Assembly: GCA_003211335.1 (NCBI GenBank)
Contig: QCTA01000003.1
Location: forward strand, 1-36,565
DNA length: 36,565 nt
Source: Prochlorococcus sp. AG-670-O11
GTDB taxonomy: Bacteria; Cyanobacteriota; Cyanobacteriia; PCC-6307; Cyanobiaceae
Direction of reading: 5' to 3'
This document shows positions 18,657 through 26,904 of this stretch, piece after piece. Within the stretch, counting starts at the first letter, position 1, and each line of letters starts with the position of its first letter. The position numbers and the translations under genes were made by a program. The notes beneath the pieces were generated by a model. It ran no database searches. It was not told where the DNA came from and worked only from the letters and a program-made list of their open reading frames with translations.

Positions 18657-19013
18657 CTATTTAAGGTTTTCGATATATTCAGACTCATTGAAGCCAAGTA
18701 TAAATTTATTTTCGTTAATTATTAAAAATGGTCGTTTGATTAGTTTTCCATCATTTGATAATAGTTCAATAATTCTTTTTTGTGTTAAGTCAAGAATATC
18801 AATATCAATTGCTTTATAACTCTTACCTCTTGTATTAAATATCTTTTTTATGTCTAATGAAAATTGTATTAAAGCTAGTTCTAAAAACTTTTTTGTAGGT
18901 GGTTCTTTTGTAATATCTATTAGTTGATAATTAATATTATTTTGATCAAGCCACTTAGATGCTTTTCTACATGTAGAGCATTTTGGGTAGCTATAAAAAA
19001 TTATTTTTTTCAA
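18657..19013 (-). CDS. ArsC/Spx/YffB family protein
   Basis: A 118-residue thioredoxin-fold protein. The N-terminal YPKCSTCRKA has a CxxC pair (Cys12, Cys15), which is the Spx/YffB pattern, rather than the single Cys with a downstream Arg triad of true arsenate reductases. The C-terminal part keeps KRPFLI, the usual LIKRPxL block. It may be a thiol oxidoreductase or a redox-sensing regulator; arsenate reduction cannot be assumed. The start is TTG, one base after the ppa stop, so it probably depends on the ppa transcript. No ATG is available close by. Confidence 0.85.
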   Translation of the reverse strand: MKKIIFYSYPKCSTCRKASKWLDQNNINYQLIDITKEPPTKKFLELALIQFSLDIKKIFNTRGKSYKAIDIDILDLTQKRIIELLSNDGKLIKRPFLIINENKFILGFNESEYIENLK

Positions 19014-19014
19014 T

Positions 19015-19563
19015 TTATTTAACTATTGATGACTTTTTCAAGACTTTAAAGGTTTTCTTTTTTTTTGGTGTGCATTTTTTTAAAAGTTCTTCAACCACTT
19101 CAAAATCTCTCCAACCATCTATTTGCACATTTCTACCATCTAAACCTTTACTTGTTCTAAAAAATTCTGCAACATCCTCTAATTGATTAGGAGCTATTTG
19201 ATTAATGCTAATTATATTATCTTGCCTGGGATTTGATATAGGAACACATAAAAGTTTCCCATCATATTCCCCACAGTCATGCATGTCTAACACCCCTATA
19301 GGTCTTGCTTTTATCAGACATCCCGCAAATGTTGGCTCATCCATGATTACCATCGCATCAAGGGGGGCTCCATCGTCAGCTAGGGTATTTGGAATAAAAC
19401 CATAGTCAAATGGATAACGAACTGAAGAATGCAAAATCCTATCAAGTGCCATAATTCCAGCTTGAGAACAATATTCATATTTATTCCTACTACCAGCAGG
19501 TATTTCAACAACTAAATTAACTATGCCCTTCATTGGAGATGGAGGTATCAAACTAAGATCCAT
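19015..19563 (-). CDS. ppa: Inorganic pyrophosphatase (family I), diverged active site
   Basis: Hydrolyses pyrophosphate released by biosynthesis. The 182-residue protein has the family I framework: VVEIPAGSRNKYEY (Glu20, Lys28, Glu30), LDRIL (Arg42), YPFDYGFIP (Tyr54), the Asp cluster DDGAPLDAM (Asp64, Asp69) and the DCGEYDGK loop (Asp96, Asp101, Lys103). Two usual active-site residues differ: the Asp equivalent to E. coli Asp67 is Ala66, and the Tyr equivalent to Tyr141 is Ser138 (FFRTSKG). The Lys-rich C-terminus (KKKKTFK) extends slightly past the family core. A second, canonical paralog is encoded at 32863-33450. It overlaps the upstream small membrane gene by 11 bases and is followed at once by the ArsC-like gene. 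Confidence 0.92.
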   Translation of the reverse strand: MDLSLIPPSPMKGIVNLVVEIPAGSRNKYEYCSQAGIMALDRILHSSVRYPFDYGFIPNTLADDGAPLDAMVIMDEPTFAGCLIKARPIGVLDMHDCGEYDGKLLCVPISNPRQDNIISINQIAPNQLEDVAEFFRTSKGLDGRNVQIDGWRDFEVVEELLKKCTPKKKKTFKVLKKSSIVK

Positions 19564-19807
19564 CTTTTTTAATTAAGTGAAAAGAAGTAATCTCATTTTC
19601 TTGAGATAAAGGTCTACCAAGCAAAATACTAATTGAAGGCAATAAAATAGTTAGGAAAGCTATTATGATCCCAAGAAATGATATTGATAAACTCCTTATG
19701 CTTAAGGGGTCATCATCATCTCTTTCCAATTCACTTGAAATAGTAATAAGAGAAGATTTCTCGCTTAATTTACTTTTGACAAACTGCTTTGAATTTGTAT
19801 ATCTCAA
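19553..19807 (-). CDS. Small single-pass membrane protein of unknown function
   Basis: An 84-residue protein read from TTG 19807; there is no in-frame ATG. The first half is Ser/Glu/Asp-rich with a run of four Asp (about residues 30-33), followed by one hydrophobic helix (about 43-65, FLGIIIAFLTILLPSISILL) and a short polar tail. No family is recognised. The 11-base overlap with ppa in a different frame and the lack of stops support a real gene that leads the ppa/ArsC-like transcript. Because the overlap would place it upstream of ppa translation, it could modulate ppa expression; that is a guess. Confidence 0.6.
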   Translation of the reverse strand: MRYTNSKQFVKSKLSEKSSLITISSELERDDDDPLSIRSLSISFLGIIIAFLTILLPSISILLGRPLSQENEITSFHLIKKDGS

Positions 19808-19906
19808 GAGTTTTACTTGTTAAAAGTTGAGTAATAAACTTAACAAAATTATTTTACAATCAAAAAGTCAATAAATCAAAATATAATTTAAAAATTACAT
19901 CTTAAA

Positions 19907-20257
19907 CTAATCTTTTTCTAGTAATGATCTAATACTTTTTAATTCTTCAAGAATTTGAGAAAGCATATTTTGAGCAGCTGAAGATGGAGAATTAAACACT
20001 TCGACAGTAACTTCTTTAATTCTTAATATATCTTTAGCAAATCTAGCAATTTCATTAGGGTGAAAACGTAATGGGTCTTTCTGATCCGTTCTATATTCAG
20101 GATTTAATTTTCTCGGGTTAAAGCTTGGATTTAAATTTCTTAGATCAGTATTTGTATACCTGTAAACAGAGGCTCTTGATCGGTTAAGGAATCTCTGAAC
20201 TTCATCAATACCAACTAATTCTTCTGAACTAGAAATATTAGAATCTATATTTTCCAT
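19907..20257 (-). CDS. Small helix-turn-helix protein (resolvase-like HTH)
   Basis: A 116-residue protein. Residues about 15-35 (VGIDEVQRFLNRSRASVYRY) form a helix-turn-helix in the style of MerR/excisionase or resolvase C-terminal domains. A basic middle part (NPRKLNPEYR) and an excisionase-like FHPNEIARFAKDIL follow, and the C-terminus is amphipathic (MLSQILEELKSIRSLLEKD), probably for oligomerisation. No recombinase catalytic residues are present, so it is a DNA-binding protein, not a resolvase. ATG start at 20257. It is divergent from proS, with 175 bases between them. Target and role are unknown. Confidence 0.75.
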   Translation of the reverse strand: MENIDSNISSSEELVGIDEVQRFLNRSRASVYRYTNTDLRNLNPSFNPRKLNPEYRTDQKDPLRFHPNEIARFAKDILRIKEVTVEVFNSPSSAAQNMLSQILEELKSIRSLLEKD

Positions 20258-20432
20258 AACTTTATAAAAAATGTCACTCAGATTAATGAATTTACTTAAA
20301 ATTTTTAAGTTTTATTATTGAAGAAAGTAGCAGAAAGAATAAATCTAAACTACCTGCCTTCAGGGACTCAAGACACTTTAAATTTTTTTTACATCTTAAT
20401 TGATAAAATTGATTAGATTATAAGTTTTTTTT
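20258..20432. other. Divergent spacer between the HTH gene and proS
   Basis: The spacer holds a less AT-rich island around 20330-20390 with a small hairpin (CCTG, loop CCTT, CAGG at 20354-20365) and, nearer proS, TATAAG at 20419-20424 as a possible -10 element. It presumably carries both promoters. No tRNA-like or known Yfr small-RNA motif was recognised. Confidence 0.35.
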
Positions 20433-21833
20433 ATGCGCGTCACCACCTCATTTCCTCTGGGGACGCTTCGTGACACTCCTTCTGAAGCAGAAATTATCTC
20501 TCATCAATTACTTTTAAAAGGGGGGTTTATTCGCAGAGTTAATAGTGGTATTTATGCATACATGCCAATAATGCTTAGAGTTATCGATAAAATATCGACC
20601 ATAATTGAAAAAGAACTTAATAATAATAATTGTTCGAAATTACTTTTACCCCAACTCCACCCCGCAGAGTTATGGAGAAAAAGTGAGAGATGGGAAGGAT
20701 ACACTGCTGGGGAAGGTATAATGTTTAATCTAAAGGACAGGCAAGGAAAAGAATTTGGATTGGCTCCAACACATGAAGAAGTCATTACAAGTATTGCATC
20801 AGAAATTATAAATTCATATAAACAACTGCCTTTGTGTTTTTACCAAATACAAACAAAATTTAGAGATGAGATAAGACCTAGATTTGGATTAATGAGAAGT
20901 AGGGAATTTATAATGAAGGATGCTTATTCTTTTCACTCATCAAAAGAAGATTTATCTTCATTTTATTTAAAAATGGAAAAAGCTTATGAAAATATTTTTA
21001 AAAATTGTGGATTAGAGACAGTCGGAGTCGATGCAGATAGTGGAGCAATTGGAGGTGCAGCTTCTAAAGAATTCATGGTAACAGCGGATGCTGGGGAAGA
21101 TTCTATTTTATTTACTGAGAGTGGTTCCTATGCAGCCAATATTGAAAAAGCCGTTTCTTTCCCTTCAAAAGAGATTCCTTTAATAAATTCCCAAAAAGAG
21201 TGGATAGAAACACCTAATCAAAAATCAATTATTGATATTTGCAAGAATAATAATTTAGATGCAAGTCAGATAGTTAAAGTCGTTATATTCGTGGCAAAAT
21301 TTGAAGATAAATCTGAAGTTCCAATCCTCACTTGTATCAGAGGAGATCAGAATATTAATGAAGTAAAGCTTTTTAATTTAATTAACAAAAAATATAATTC
21401 GAACTTGATTCACTTAAAAATAGTAGAAGATAATGCAATTATTAATAAAAATTTAACTAACTTCCCATTAGGGTATATTGGTCCAGATATAAAAGATGAA
21501 ATAATAAAAATTAATTCCAATTGGAACAAAAGTTGGATAAGAATCGTTGATTACTCTGCCAGCAGTCTTTCAAGTTTTGTTAGTGGTGGCAATAAAGTTA
21601 ATTTTCATAAAGTATTTCAAACATTCTCATTTATTGAGAACAAGTTTACGATATCAGATATAAGGAATGCAAAAAAAGGAGATCGCATCAGCTTTGAAAG
21701 TAATGAAGAGTTAAAAGAAAAAAGAGGTATTGAAATTGGACATATTTTTCAATTAGGTCAAAAATATAGCGAAAAATTAAATGCAAAGTTTTCCGACAAG
21801 GATGGTAAATTGAAAAATTTATGGATGGTTTAA
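20433..21833 (+). pseudogene. proS: Prolyl-tRNA synthetase, 3'-truncated at a junction
   Basis: The first 466 residues of a bacterial-type ProRS that is normally about 570-600 residues. Visible parts are the N-terminal class II core with the substrate loop APTHEEV (111-117), motif 2 FRDEIRPR (143-150) with RSREFIMKDAYSFH, and the INS editing domain (about 220-400). The frame then reaches the strand just before motif 3, ending KLKNLWMV and a stop where the family has LWMGCYGIG. Motif 3 (ATP binding) and the whole anticodon-binding domain are missing. Directly after the break the DNA encodes the C-terminal part of PurA in another frame. An organism could not live with this as its only ProRS, so an assembly chimera or a deletion with a second copy elsewhere must be considered. 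The start at ATG 20433 is normal. Confidence 0.9.
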
Positions 21834-22612
21834 CTCCTCTTGATAAAGATGAAATAATTGAAGAATATCTTGATTATGGCATGAGACTATCAAAGCATGT
21901 AGTTGACTGTACGAGAACTATTCATGCGGCTGCAAAAAACAAAAAAAATATTCTTTTTGAAGGAGCACAAGGTACATTACTTGACTTGGATCATGGAACA
22001 TATCCTTTTGTGACCTCATCAAATCCGATATCAGGAGGTGCTTGTATTGGTGCTGGAGTTGGTCCAACTTTAATCGATAGGGTAATAGGAGTAGCAAAGG
22101 CATATACTACGAGAGTTGGAGAGGGGCCATTTCCAACAGAATTAAAAGGGAGTATTAACGATCAACTTTGTGATAGAGGAAGTGAGTTTGGAACCACAAC
22201 TGGGAGGAGAAGAAGATGTGGTTGGTTTGATGGAATTATTGGCAAATATGCAGTTTATGTAAATGGTCTTGACTGTTTAGCAGTAACAAAATTAGATGTC
22301 TTAGATGAGTTAGATGAGATTCAAGTCTGTATTGCATATGAATTAGATGGAAAAGAAATAGATTATTTCCCCACAAATTCTGATGACCTAAAAAAATGTA
22401 AACCGATTTTCCAAAAATTAAAGGGATGGCAATGCTCTACTGCTAATTGTCGAAAGTTATCTGATCTTCCCGAAAATGCGATGAATTACCTCAGATTTCT
22501 TGCTGAATTAATGGAAGTACCAATTGCGATAGTCTCATTAGGAGCAAACAGAGATCAAACCATAGTAATTGAAGATCCAATCCATGGTCCTAAAAGAGCT
22601 CTACTAAGATAA
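21821..22612 (+). pseudogene. purA: Adenylosuccinate synthetase, 5'-truncated at a junction
   Basis: The C-terminal ~255-260 residues of PurA, which commits IMP to AMP synthesis and is normally about 430-440 residues. Recognisable blocks are [40 protein letters not shown] and [12 protein letters not shown] (IMP/GTP contacts). About 170 N-terminal residues are absent, including the GTP P-loop (GWGDEGKGK in the family), the catalytic Asp and the catalytic His. The ATG at 21821 arises from the joined proS sequence and overlaps its frame by 13 bases, so it is not the native start. Homology to PurA begins at about [10 protein letters not shown] (21827). The 3' end and the following PfkB gene look normal. 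Confidence 0.9.
21824..21832. other. Junction fusing proS to purA
   Basis: ProRS similarity in one frame stops after the codon at 21826-21828, and PurA similarity in a different frame begins at 21827 or shortly after, so the breakpoint can be placed to within about ten bases. Only a few bases could be shared between the two sides. The missing DNA must have included the rest of proS, the start of purA and whatever normally lies between them. Confidence 0.8.
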
Positions 22613-22630
22613 TCGAGAAATTTAATATTA

Positions 22631-23647
22631 ATGAAAGAAAAATATAGCAGTTTTGATCTAAAAAAAAATATAGATCTTATTGGGATTGGAAATGCAATAG
22701 TAGACATTATCGTAAATGTGGAAGATAAATTTTTAGAGATAAATGCACTTGAAAAAGGATCTATGAATCTCATCAATTCTAACGAATCTGAAGCTTTATT
22801 AAAAAATTGCACAATAATTAAAAAGATATCTGGAGGTTCGTCTGCCAATACTGTCGTGTGCTTGGCTGAATTAGGTAATAATGTTCAATTTATTGGAAGA
22901 GTAAAAAATGACAATTTTGGGAATTTCTTCTCTAAAGATATTAAAAAAAGTAATACTATTTTTAATACCCCGCCAATAGATAAAGGACCATCAAGTGCAC
23001 ATTCAATAATTTTTATAACTCCAGATGCTCAAAGAACCATGTGCACATATTTGGGGGCATCTATTGAATTTGAGCCGAAAGATGTAAATTATAATTTAAT
23101 AAGAAATAGTAAATATCTATACTTAGAAGGATACTTATGGGATAGTGATTTAGCTAAAAAGGCCTTTCGTCAAGCTTCAAAGCTTGCCAAAGAATCAGAT
23201 ACAAAAATAATACTCTCACTATCGGATTCTTTTTGTGTAGATAGGCATAGAGAAAGTTTCTTAAAATTAATTAATAATTATATAGATATAGTTTTTTGTA
23301 ATGAATCTGAAGTTTTGAGTCTATTTAAAAAAAATGATTTACAAAGCTGCCAAGAATCTATTTCTTCAATATGTGAATTAGTAATAATCACTTTAGGCAG
23401 TAAAGGTTCTTTAGTTATCAACAAAGGAAAGTCCGAAGAAATAAAACCTAAACCATTAGGGAAAATTATTGATACAACCGGTGCAGGAGATGTTTATGCT
23501 GGTGGATTTATTCATGGACTAATTAATAACTATTCGATAAAGAAGTGCGGAGAAATGGGCTCAATATGTGCGGGTCATATAATTACTCAACTAGGTTCTA
23601 GATCTAATATTAATCTTCAAAATTTATTAAAAGAACACTTATTTTAA
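22631..23647 (+). CDS. PfkB family carbohydrate/nucleoside kinase
   Basis: A 338-residue ribokinase-fold kinase. Features are the N-terminal substrate region (IGIGNAIVDIIVNV), SGGSSANTVVCLAELG near residue 70, and the C-terminal anion hole and catalytic Asp in DTTGAGDVYAGGF near residue 285. The group includes ribokinase, fructokinase and adenosine kinase; the N-terminal pattern resembles the adenosine-kinase-like subgroup common in marine bacteria, but substrate cannot be settled from sequence. It follows purA by 18 bases, which fits a purine link. Its last nine bases overlap the convergent cutA gene. Confidence 0.88.
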   Translation: MKEKYSSFDLKKNIDLIGIGNAIVDIIVNVEDKFLEINALEKGSMNLINSNESEALLKNCTIIKKISGGSSANTVVCLAELGNNVQFIGRVKNDNFGNFFSKDIKKSNTIFNTPPIDKGPSSAHSIIFITPDAQRTMCTYLGASIEFEPKDVNYNLIRNSKYLYLEGYLWDSDLAKKAFRQASKLAKESDTKIILSLSDSFCVDRHRESFLKLINNYIDIVFCNESEVLSLFKKNDLQSCQESISSICELVIITLGSKGSLVINKGKSEEIKPKPLGKIIDTTGAGDVYAGGFIHGLINNYSIKKCGEMGSICAGHIITQLGSRSNINLQNLLKEHLF

Positions 23648-23953
23648 GCAAGATTTATTTACCCAATTAATATAATTTTTTTCAGAATTAAACTTTTTAT
23701 AGATAATTAGAGGAACTTCATAAGATATCATTTTTTGTAAAAAAACTATCAAAACATTTTTCAATTTTGGTTTACTTTTTATAATAATTTCCATCTCATT
23801 AATCTCCTCAATTTTTCCTTCCCATTCATAAATGGAATTAATTTCTTTTAAGGAGACACATGCTGCAAGTTTTTTTTTGACCAATAATTTAGCAATTTCT
23901 TTAGCTACTTTTTTGTTTTGTTCAGTTGCTATCAAAAGTAAAACCTGCTTCAT
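23639..23953 (-). CDS. cutA: Divalent ion tolerance protein CutA1
   Basis: A 104-residue trimeric CutA1 protein. Diagnostic parts are LLVKKKLAACVSLKEINSIY (cf. LVxxxLAACVNxxPxxxSxY), YEWEGKIEE and EMEIIIKSK. The family binds Cu2+ in vitro and was linked to metal tolerance in E. coli; its cellular role is still debated. Start ATG overlaps the cobK stop (ATGA), so the two are co-translated, and its 3' end overlaps the PfkB kinase gene on the other strand by nine bases. Confidence 0.93.
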   Translation of the reverse strand: MKQVLLLIATEQNKKVAKEIAKLLVKKKLAACVSLKEINSIYEWEGKIEEINEMEIIIKSKPKLKNVLIVFLQKMISYEVPLIIYKKFNSEKNYINWVNKSCLK

Positions 23954-24759
23954 CCTAAAGTATTAAATTTACAAGTTATTTGGTTTATTAACTCATCATA
24001 ATCAAAAAATATTAACGCGTTTTTAAATTTTAGTTTTGGTCTTTTAACTAAAAATAACTTAATATCTCTTTCATAAACAATTTCCTCCCAATTCATTTGT
24101 GCATAACTTCCAGAATCTCTGCAAAGTATATAATCTATTTTCCAATGATCACAAAGTTTTTTTTCTAAAATATTTCCTTTTGTTTTGCTAGGTTCAAGTA
24201 TTGCTATGTTTGAATTTTTTATACATGAGGCAAAAGCTTTAGATATACTTTCATAAGTTGGAATTACTCTTGTAAATACATTTGCACCTGCCTTTAGATA
24301 ATAACTTGCCGTCTCATTTAGTAATCTAGATCCTATTGCTAGTAAAATATTTTTATTTACTAGGCTTTCATTATTAATGTCATTTAAACCATCTATATAG
24401 TAAAAGTTTTTAAATGGTTTTATTTCCGATTTCCTTTCGAAAGCCAAAAGAGGCTTTTTGATTTTTTTGCATGCTTCATTTAAATTTTTAGAAATAATTA
24501 AAGCAAATGGGTGAGTTGCATCAATTACATAATTAATTTTATTTTTTTCAATAAAATTGATGATTTCACTTGAATCATTTAATTTTCCTGTAATGATGTG
24601 TAACTTTGAATTTTTAGAGTAAGACCTACTTGCTTTATGCGTGACAACACTTACAAATACTGTATAGTTTAGTTTTAAAAGTTTGTTAGCTATGGATGGG
24701 CCATCTGAAGTCCCTGAAAGGATCCAAACATTTTCGTGGCAATTTTCTGAATTGTGCAT
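23950..24759 (-). CDS. cobK: Precorrin-6A reductase
   Basis: Reduces the macrocycle of precorrin-6A (or its cobalt form, as CbiJ) in corrin ring synthesis with NAD(P)H. The 269-residue protein shows the family's N-terminal VWILSGTSDGPSIAN, the YVIDATHPFA motif near residue 85, and the C-terminal CRDSG box (DYILCRDSGSYAQ). The start is placed at ATG 24759 (MHNSENC). A longer frame from 24846 would run into the ssb gene and adds no recognisable sequence. Its stop overlaps the start of cutA, and it is divergent from ssb with 29 bases between the starts. With cobO at 7297 it shows that the host makes its own B12-type cofactor. Confidence 0.9.
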   Translation of the reverse strand: MHNSENCHENVWILSGTSDGPSIANKLLKLNYTVFVSVVTHKASRSYSKNSKLHIITGKLNDSSEIINFIEKNKINYVIDATHPFALIISKNLNEACKKIKKPLLAFERKSEIKPFKNFYYIDGLNDINNESLVNKNILLAIGSRLLNETASYYLKAGANVFTRVIPTYESISKAFASCIKNSNIAILEPSKTKGNILEKKLCDHWKIDYILCRDSGSYAQMNWEEIVYERDIKLFLVKRPKLKFKNALIFFDYDELINQITCKFNTLG

Positions 24760-24788
24760 CAATATGTCTTTAATTAAATAGAAAGTTA

Positions 24789-25238
24789 ATGAATCATTGT
24801 TTAATTCAAGCTGTAATAAATGGCGCTCCTCAGATGAGATATACAAAAGAGAATAAAACGCCCATTGCTGAAATGACTGTTAATTTCAAAGGATTACGCG
24901 ATGAAGATCCATCTAGAGAATTGAAAGTTTTAGGTTGGGGGACTATTGCTCAAGAAATGATGAGCGAATTAAAAGAAGGTCAAAACATAGTTGTTGAAGG
25001 ACGTCTTAGAATGAACTCTGTAACCAGAAAAGATGGTACTAAAGAAAAGCAGCCTGAACTAACAGCTTCTAGAATTCATAATATAAGCCCAGCACAACAA
25101 TTAACCTCAGAGAGAAAAGAAACTAACATTTCTAATAGCAACGTTAACAATTCTTCTGAAGAAAAATCCGAAAATACTGAAAGTTCACAATGGAACAGTT
25201 CTCCACTAGTACCTGAAATTGACGAAATCCCCTTTTAA
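24789..25238 (+). CDS. ssb: Single-stranded DNA-binding protein
   Basis: A 149-residue SSB with an OB-fold at residues 1-100, in the cyanobacterial style (RYTKENKTPIAEMTVNF, KVLGWGTIAQEM, GQNIVVEGRLRMNS). A polar Ser/Asn/Glu-rich linker follows (about 105-140), and the acidic tip DEIPF at the very C-terminus is the docking site for PriA, RecO and other repair proteins. The gene for PriA lies 2.8 kb downstream in this window. ATG at 24789; the 29-base spacer to the divergent cobK start must hold both promoters or leaderless starts. Confidence 0.93.
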   Translation: MNHCLIQAVINGAPQMRYTKENKTPIAEMTVNFKGLRDEDPSRELKVLGWGTIAQEMMSELKEGQNIVVEGRLRMNSVTRKDGTKEKQPELTASRIHNISPAQQLTSERKETNISNSNVNNSSEEKSENTESSQWNSSPLVPEIDEIPF

Positions 25239-25241
25239 AAA

Positions 25242-25424
25242 TCAAGTATCAATTTTTGATTCTTCAACACGTATAATGAGTTTGCTTATTTTTCTTTCAA
25301 GATCAGCTAGTTCACTCCTAATCTCTGACCATTTACCTTTATCAAGATTCTCCAGCAACCATGCTCTATCATGATCAAGTTTTAAAATTAAATCTTCTTG
25401 ATTTGTAGAATTATGATCTTGCAT
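25242..25424 (-). CDS. Small conserved-looking hypothetical protein
   Basis: A 60-residue acidic protein from ATG 25424 (MQDHNSTNQ); a TTG three codons upstream (25433) is the alternative. It is almost wholly helical by composition (LDHDRAWLLENLDKGKW, then a Leu/Ile heptad-like stretch LADLERKISKLI), with no signal peptide or membrane segment. No family is recognised. It converges on ssb with three bases between stops and is divergent from the DUF2854 gene with 30 bases between. Codon use resembles its neighbours and the frame has no rival, so it is probably real. Confidence 0.6.
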   Translation of the reverse strand: MQDHNSTNQEDLILKLDHDRAWLLENLDKGKWSEIRSELADLERKISKLIIRVEESKIDT

Positions 25425-25454
25425 AATATTCAATAACTTTTCTAATAAAACAAC

Positions 25455-25985
25455 ATGAAGAAATACCTATCTCCTGCAAATATAATAACAGTCGCAGGAG
25501 GTGTTTTAGCTTTTATTGGGATGACAGCTTATTTTACTGAGTCAGTTAATTTAAGCGTGCCTACATTCTTTTATGGAGTACCAATTTTACTAATTGGACT
25601 TGGTTTGAAAACTTCTGAAATACCTCCAGTTAAATTAGTAAATAGAGATGATTTCAAGGCAAATAGATTCAATAGACCCAAAGAATTAACCGAATTAGTT
25701 AGAGATGTAACTAGATGGAGGTATGGAATCAAAGCACATCTTGAATCTTCATTAGAGGCATTAAATTTATGGAACGAAGATAATCCTCCCCAACTTAAAG
25801 AGATTGAAGAAATTACAAAAGAAGAGAAGAATGGCTTTAAGATGCATTTTGAAATCAATGATGTACCCTTTGAACTATGGACTGAGAAACAAGAGAGATT
25901 AAATAGATTTTTCGTCAAAGGTCTTGAATCAGAATTTATTATCAATGATAATAAAAAGGAATTCGATTTAATTTTCTTTTATTAA
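25455..25985 (+). CDS. DUF2854 family membrane protein
   Basis: A 176-residue protein with the DUF2854 layout: two closely spaced N-terminal membrane helices (about residues 8-27 and 34-51, around PTFFYGVPILLIGLGLK), then a soluble domain with VRDVTRWRYGIKAHLE and PFELWTEKQERLNRFF. The family occurs in cyanobacteria and plant plastids, which suggests a thylakoid or envelope role in oxygenic phototrophs, but no molecular function is established as far as I know. Start ATG at 25455. Confidence 0.82.
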   Translation: MKKYLSPANIITVAGGVLAFIGMTAYFTESVNLSVPTFFYGVPILLIGLGLKTSEIPPVKLVNRDDFKANRFNRPKELTELVRDVTRWRYGIKAHLESSLEALNLWNEDNPPQLKEIEEITKEEKNGFKMHFEINDVPFELWTEKQERLNRFFVKGLESEFIINDNKKEFDLIFFY

Positions 25986-26047
25986 ATGTTGAAATAAATT
26001 TATGAAAATTCAATTTCTTAATTAAATCAAATTACAATATTCTTGTC

Positions 26048-26902
26048 ATGATGGATGATTCCCTAAGAGTATCAATATTAAGCGAGGCACTCCCTTACAT
26101 ACAAAGTTTTTCAGGTAGAAAAATTGTTGTTAAGTATGGGGGTTCCATCATGGAAGATGAAAAATTAAAAAAAGCTTTCTTCCGAGATATTGCTCTTTTA
26201 TCAAGTGTTGGGGTATGTCCAGTAGTAATACATGGGGGTGGACCTGAGATTAATCGTTGGCTGAACAAATTAGGTATATCAACAAAATTCGAGAATGGGT
26301 TAAGAGTTACCGATCAGAAAACAATGGAAATAGTTGAAATGGTCCTTATGGGAAGAGTAAATAAAAATATTGTGAGGGGAATCAATAAAACAGGTTCTTT
26401 AGCTGTAGGGATTTCAGGACTCGATGGCAACTTAATTCAGTCAAGAGAATTAGGGGATGGTAGTCATGGATTAGTTGGAGAGGTCACAAAAATTAACCCT
26501 GAATTATTAGCCCCTCTTATTGAAAAAGGATATATTCCTGTTATTTCCAGTATTGGTTCAACAGTAGATGGCATTTCTCATAACATCAATGCTGATTTTG
26601 TAGCAGGCGAAGTTGCTGCTGCAATTAATGCAGAAAAACTTATTCTTCTTACAGATACTCCAGGGATACTAAAAGAAAGAGAGAATCCAAATAGCCTCGT
26701 AAAACAAATGAATCTAAAAGAGGCCAGAAAATTTATTGAAAAAAATATTGTCTCTAATGGCATGCGACCAAAAACAGAATGTTGTATTAGAGCCTTAGCT
26801 CAAGGAGTAAAAGCTGCCCATATAATCGACGGAAGGATTGAACATTCATTACTTCTAGAAATTTTTACGAATTCAGGTATAGGAACAATGATTAATGCTT
26901 GA
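26048..26902 (+). CDS. argB: N-acetylglutamate kinase
   Basis: Phosphorylates N-acetyl-L-glutamate, the controlled step of arginine synthesis. The 284-residue amino-acid-kinase-fold protein shows KYGGSIM near residue 28, [37 protein letters not shown] and [14 protein letters not shown]. The N-terminal helix ([16 protein letters not shown]) is the hexamerising, arginine-sensitive type. In cyanobacteria this form is regulated by the PII protein, which is inferred here. Either of two adjacent ATGs (26048, 26051) could start it. The TPR-like/DUF3153 gene begins two bases after its stop. Confidence 0.96.
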   Translation: MMDDSLRVSILSEALPYIQSFSGRKIVVKYGGSIMEDEKLKKAFFRDIALLSSVGVCPVVIHGGGPEINRWLNKLGISTKFENGLRVTDQKTMEIVEMVLMGRVNKNIVRGINKTGSLAVGISGLDGNLIQSRELGDGSHGLVGEVTKINPELLAPLIEKGYIPVISSIGSTVDGISHNINADFVAGEVAAAINAEKLILLTDTPGILKERENPNSLVKQMNLKEARKFIEKNIVSNGMRPKTECCIRALAQGVKAAHIIDGRIEHSLLLEIFTNSGIGTMINA

Positions 26903-26904
26903 TA

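Noticed and set aside
18657..19013. Arsenate reductase function for the ArsC-like gene
   Set aside because: The CxxC pair is the Spx/YffB pattern and no ars genes are nearby, so a specific arsenate role is unsupported.
20354..20365. Small hairpin before proS as a ncRNA or T-box-like element
   Set aside because: Only four base pairs, no conserved T-box or known Yfr motif, and no adjacent U-tract.
24760..24846. Longer cobK frame
   Set aside because: It would overlap the ssb coding region, and family similarity starts after the ATG at 24759.
25225..25265. Hairpin between ssb and the 60-residue gene
   Set aside because: The AATCAA/TTGATT arms are short, and the region is made of ordinary AT-rich coding ends.
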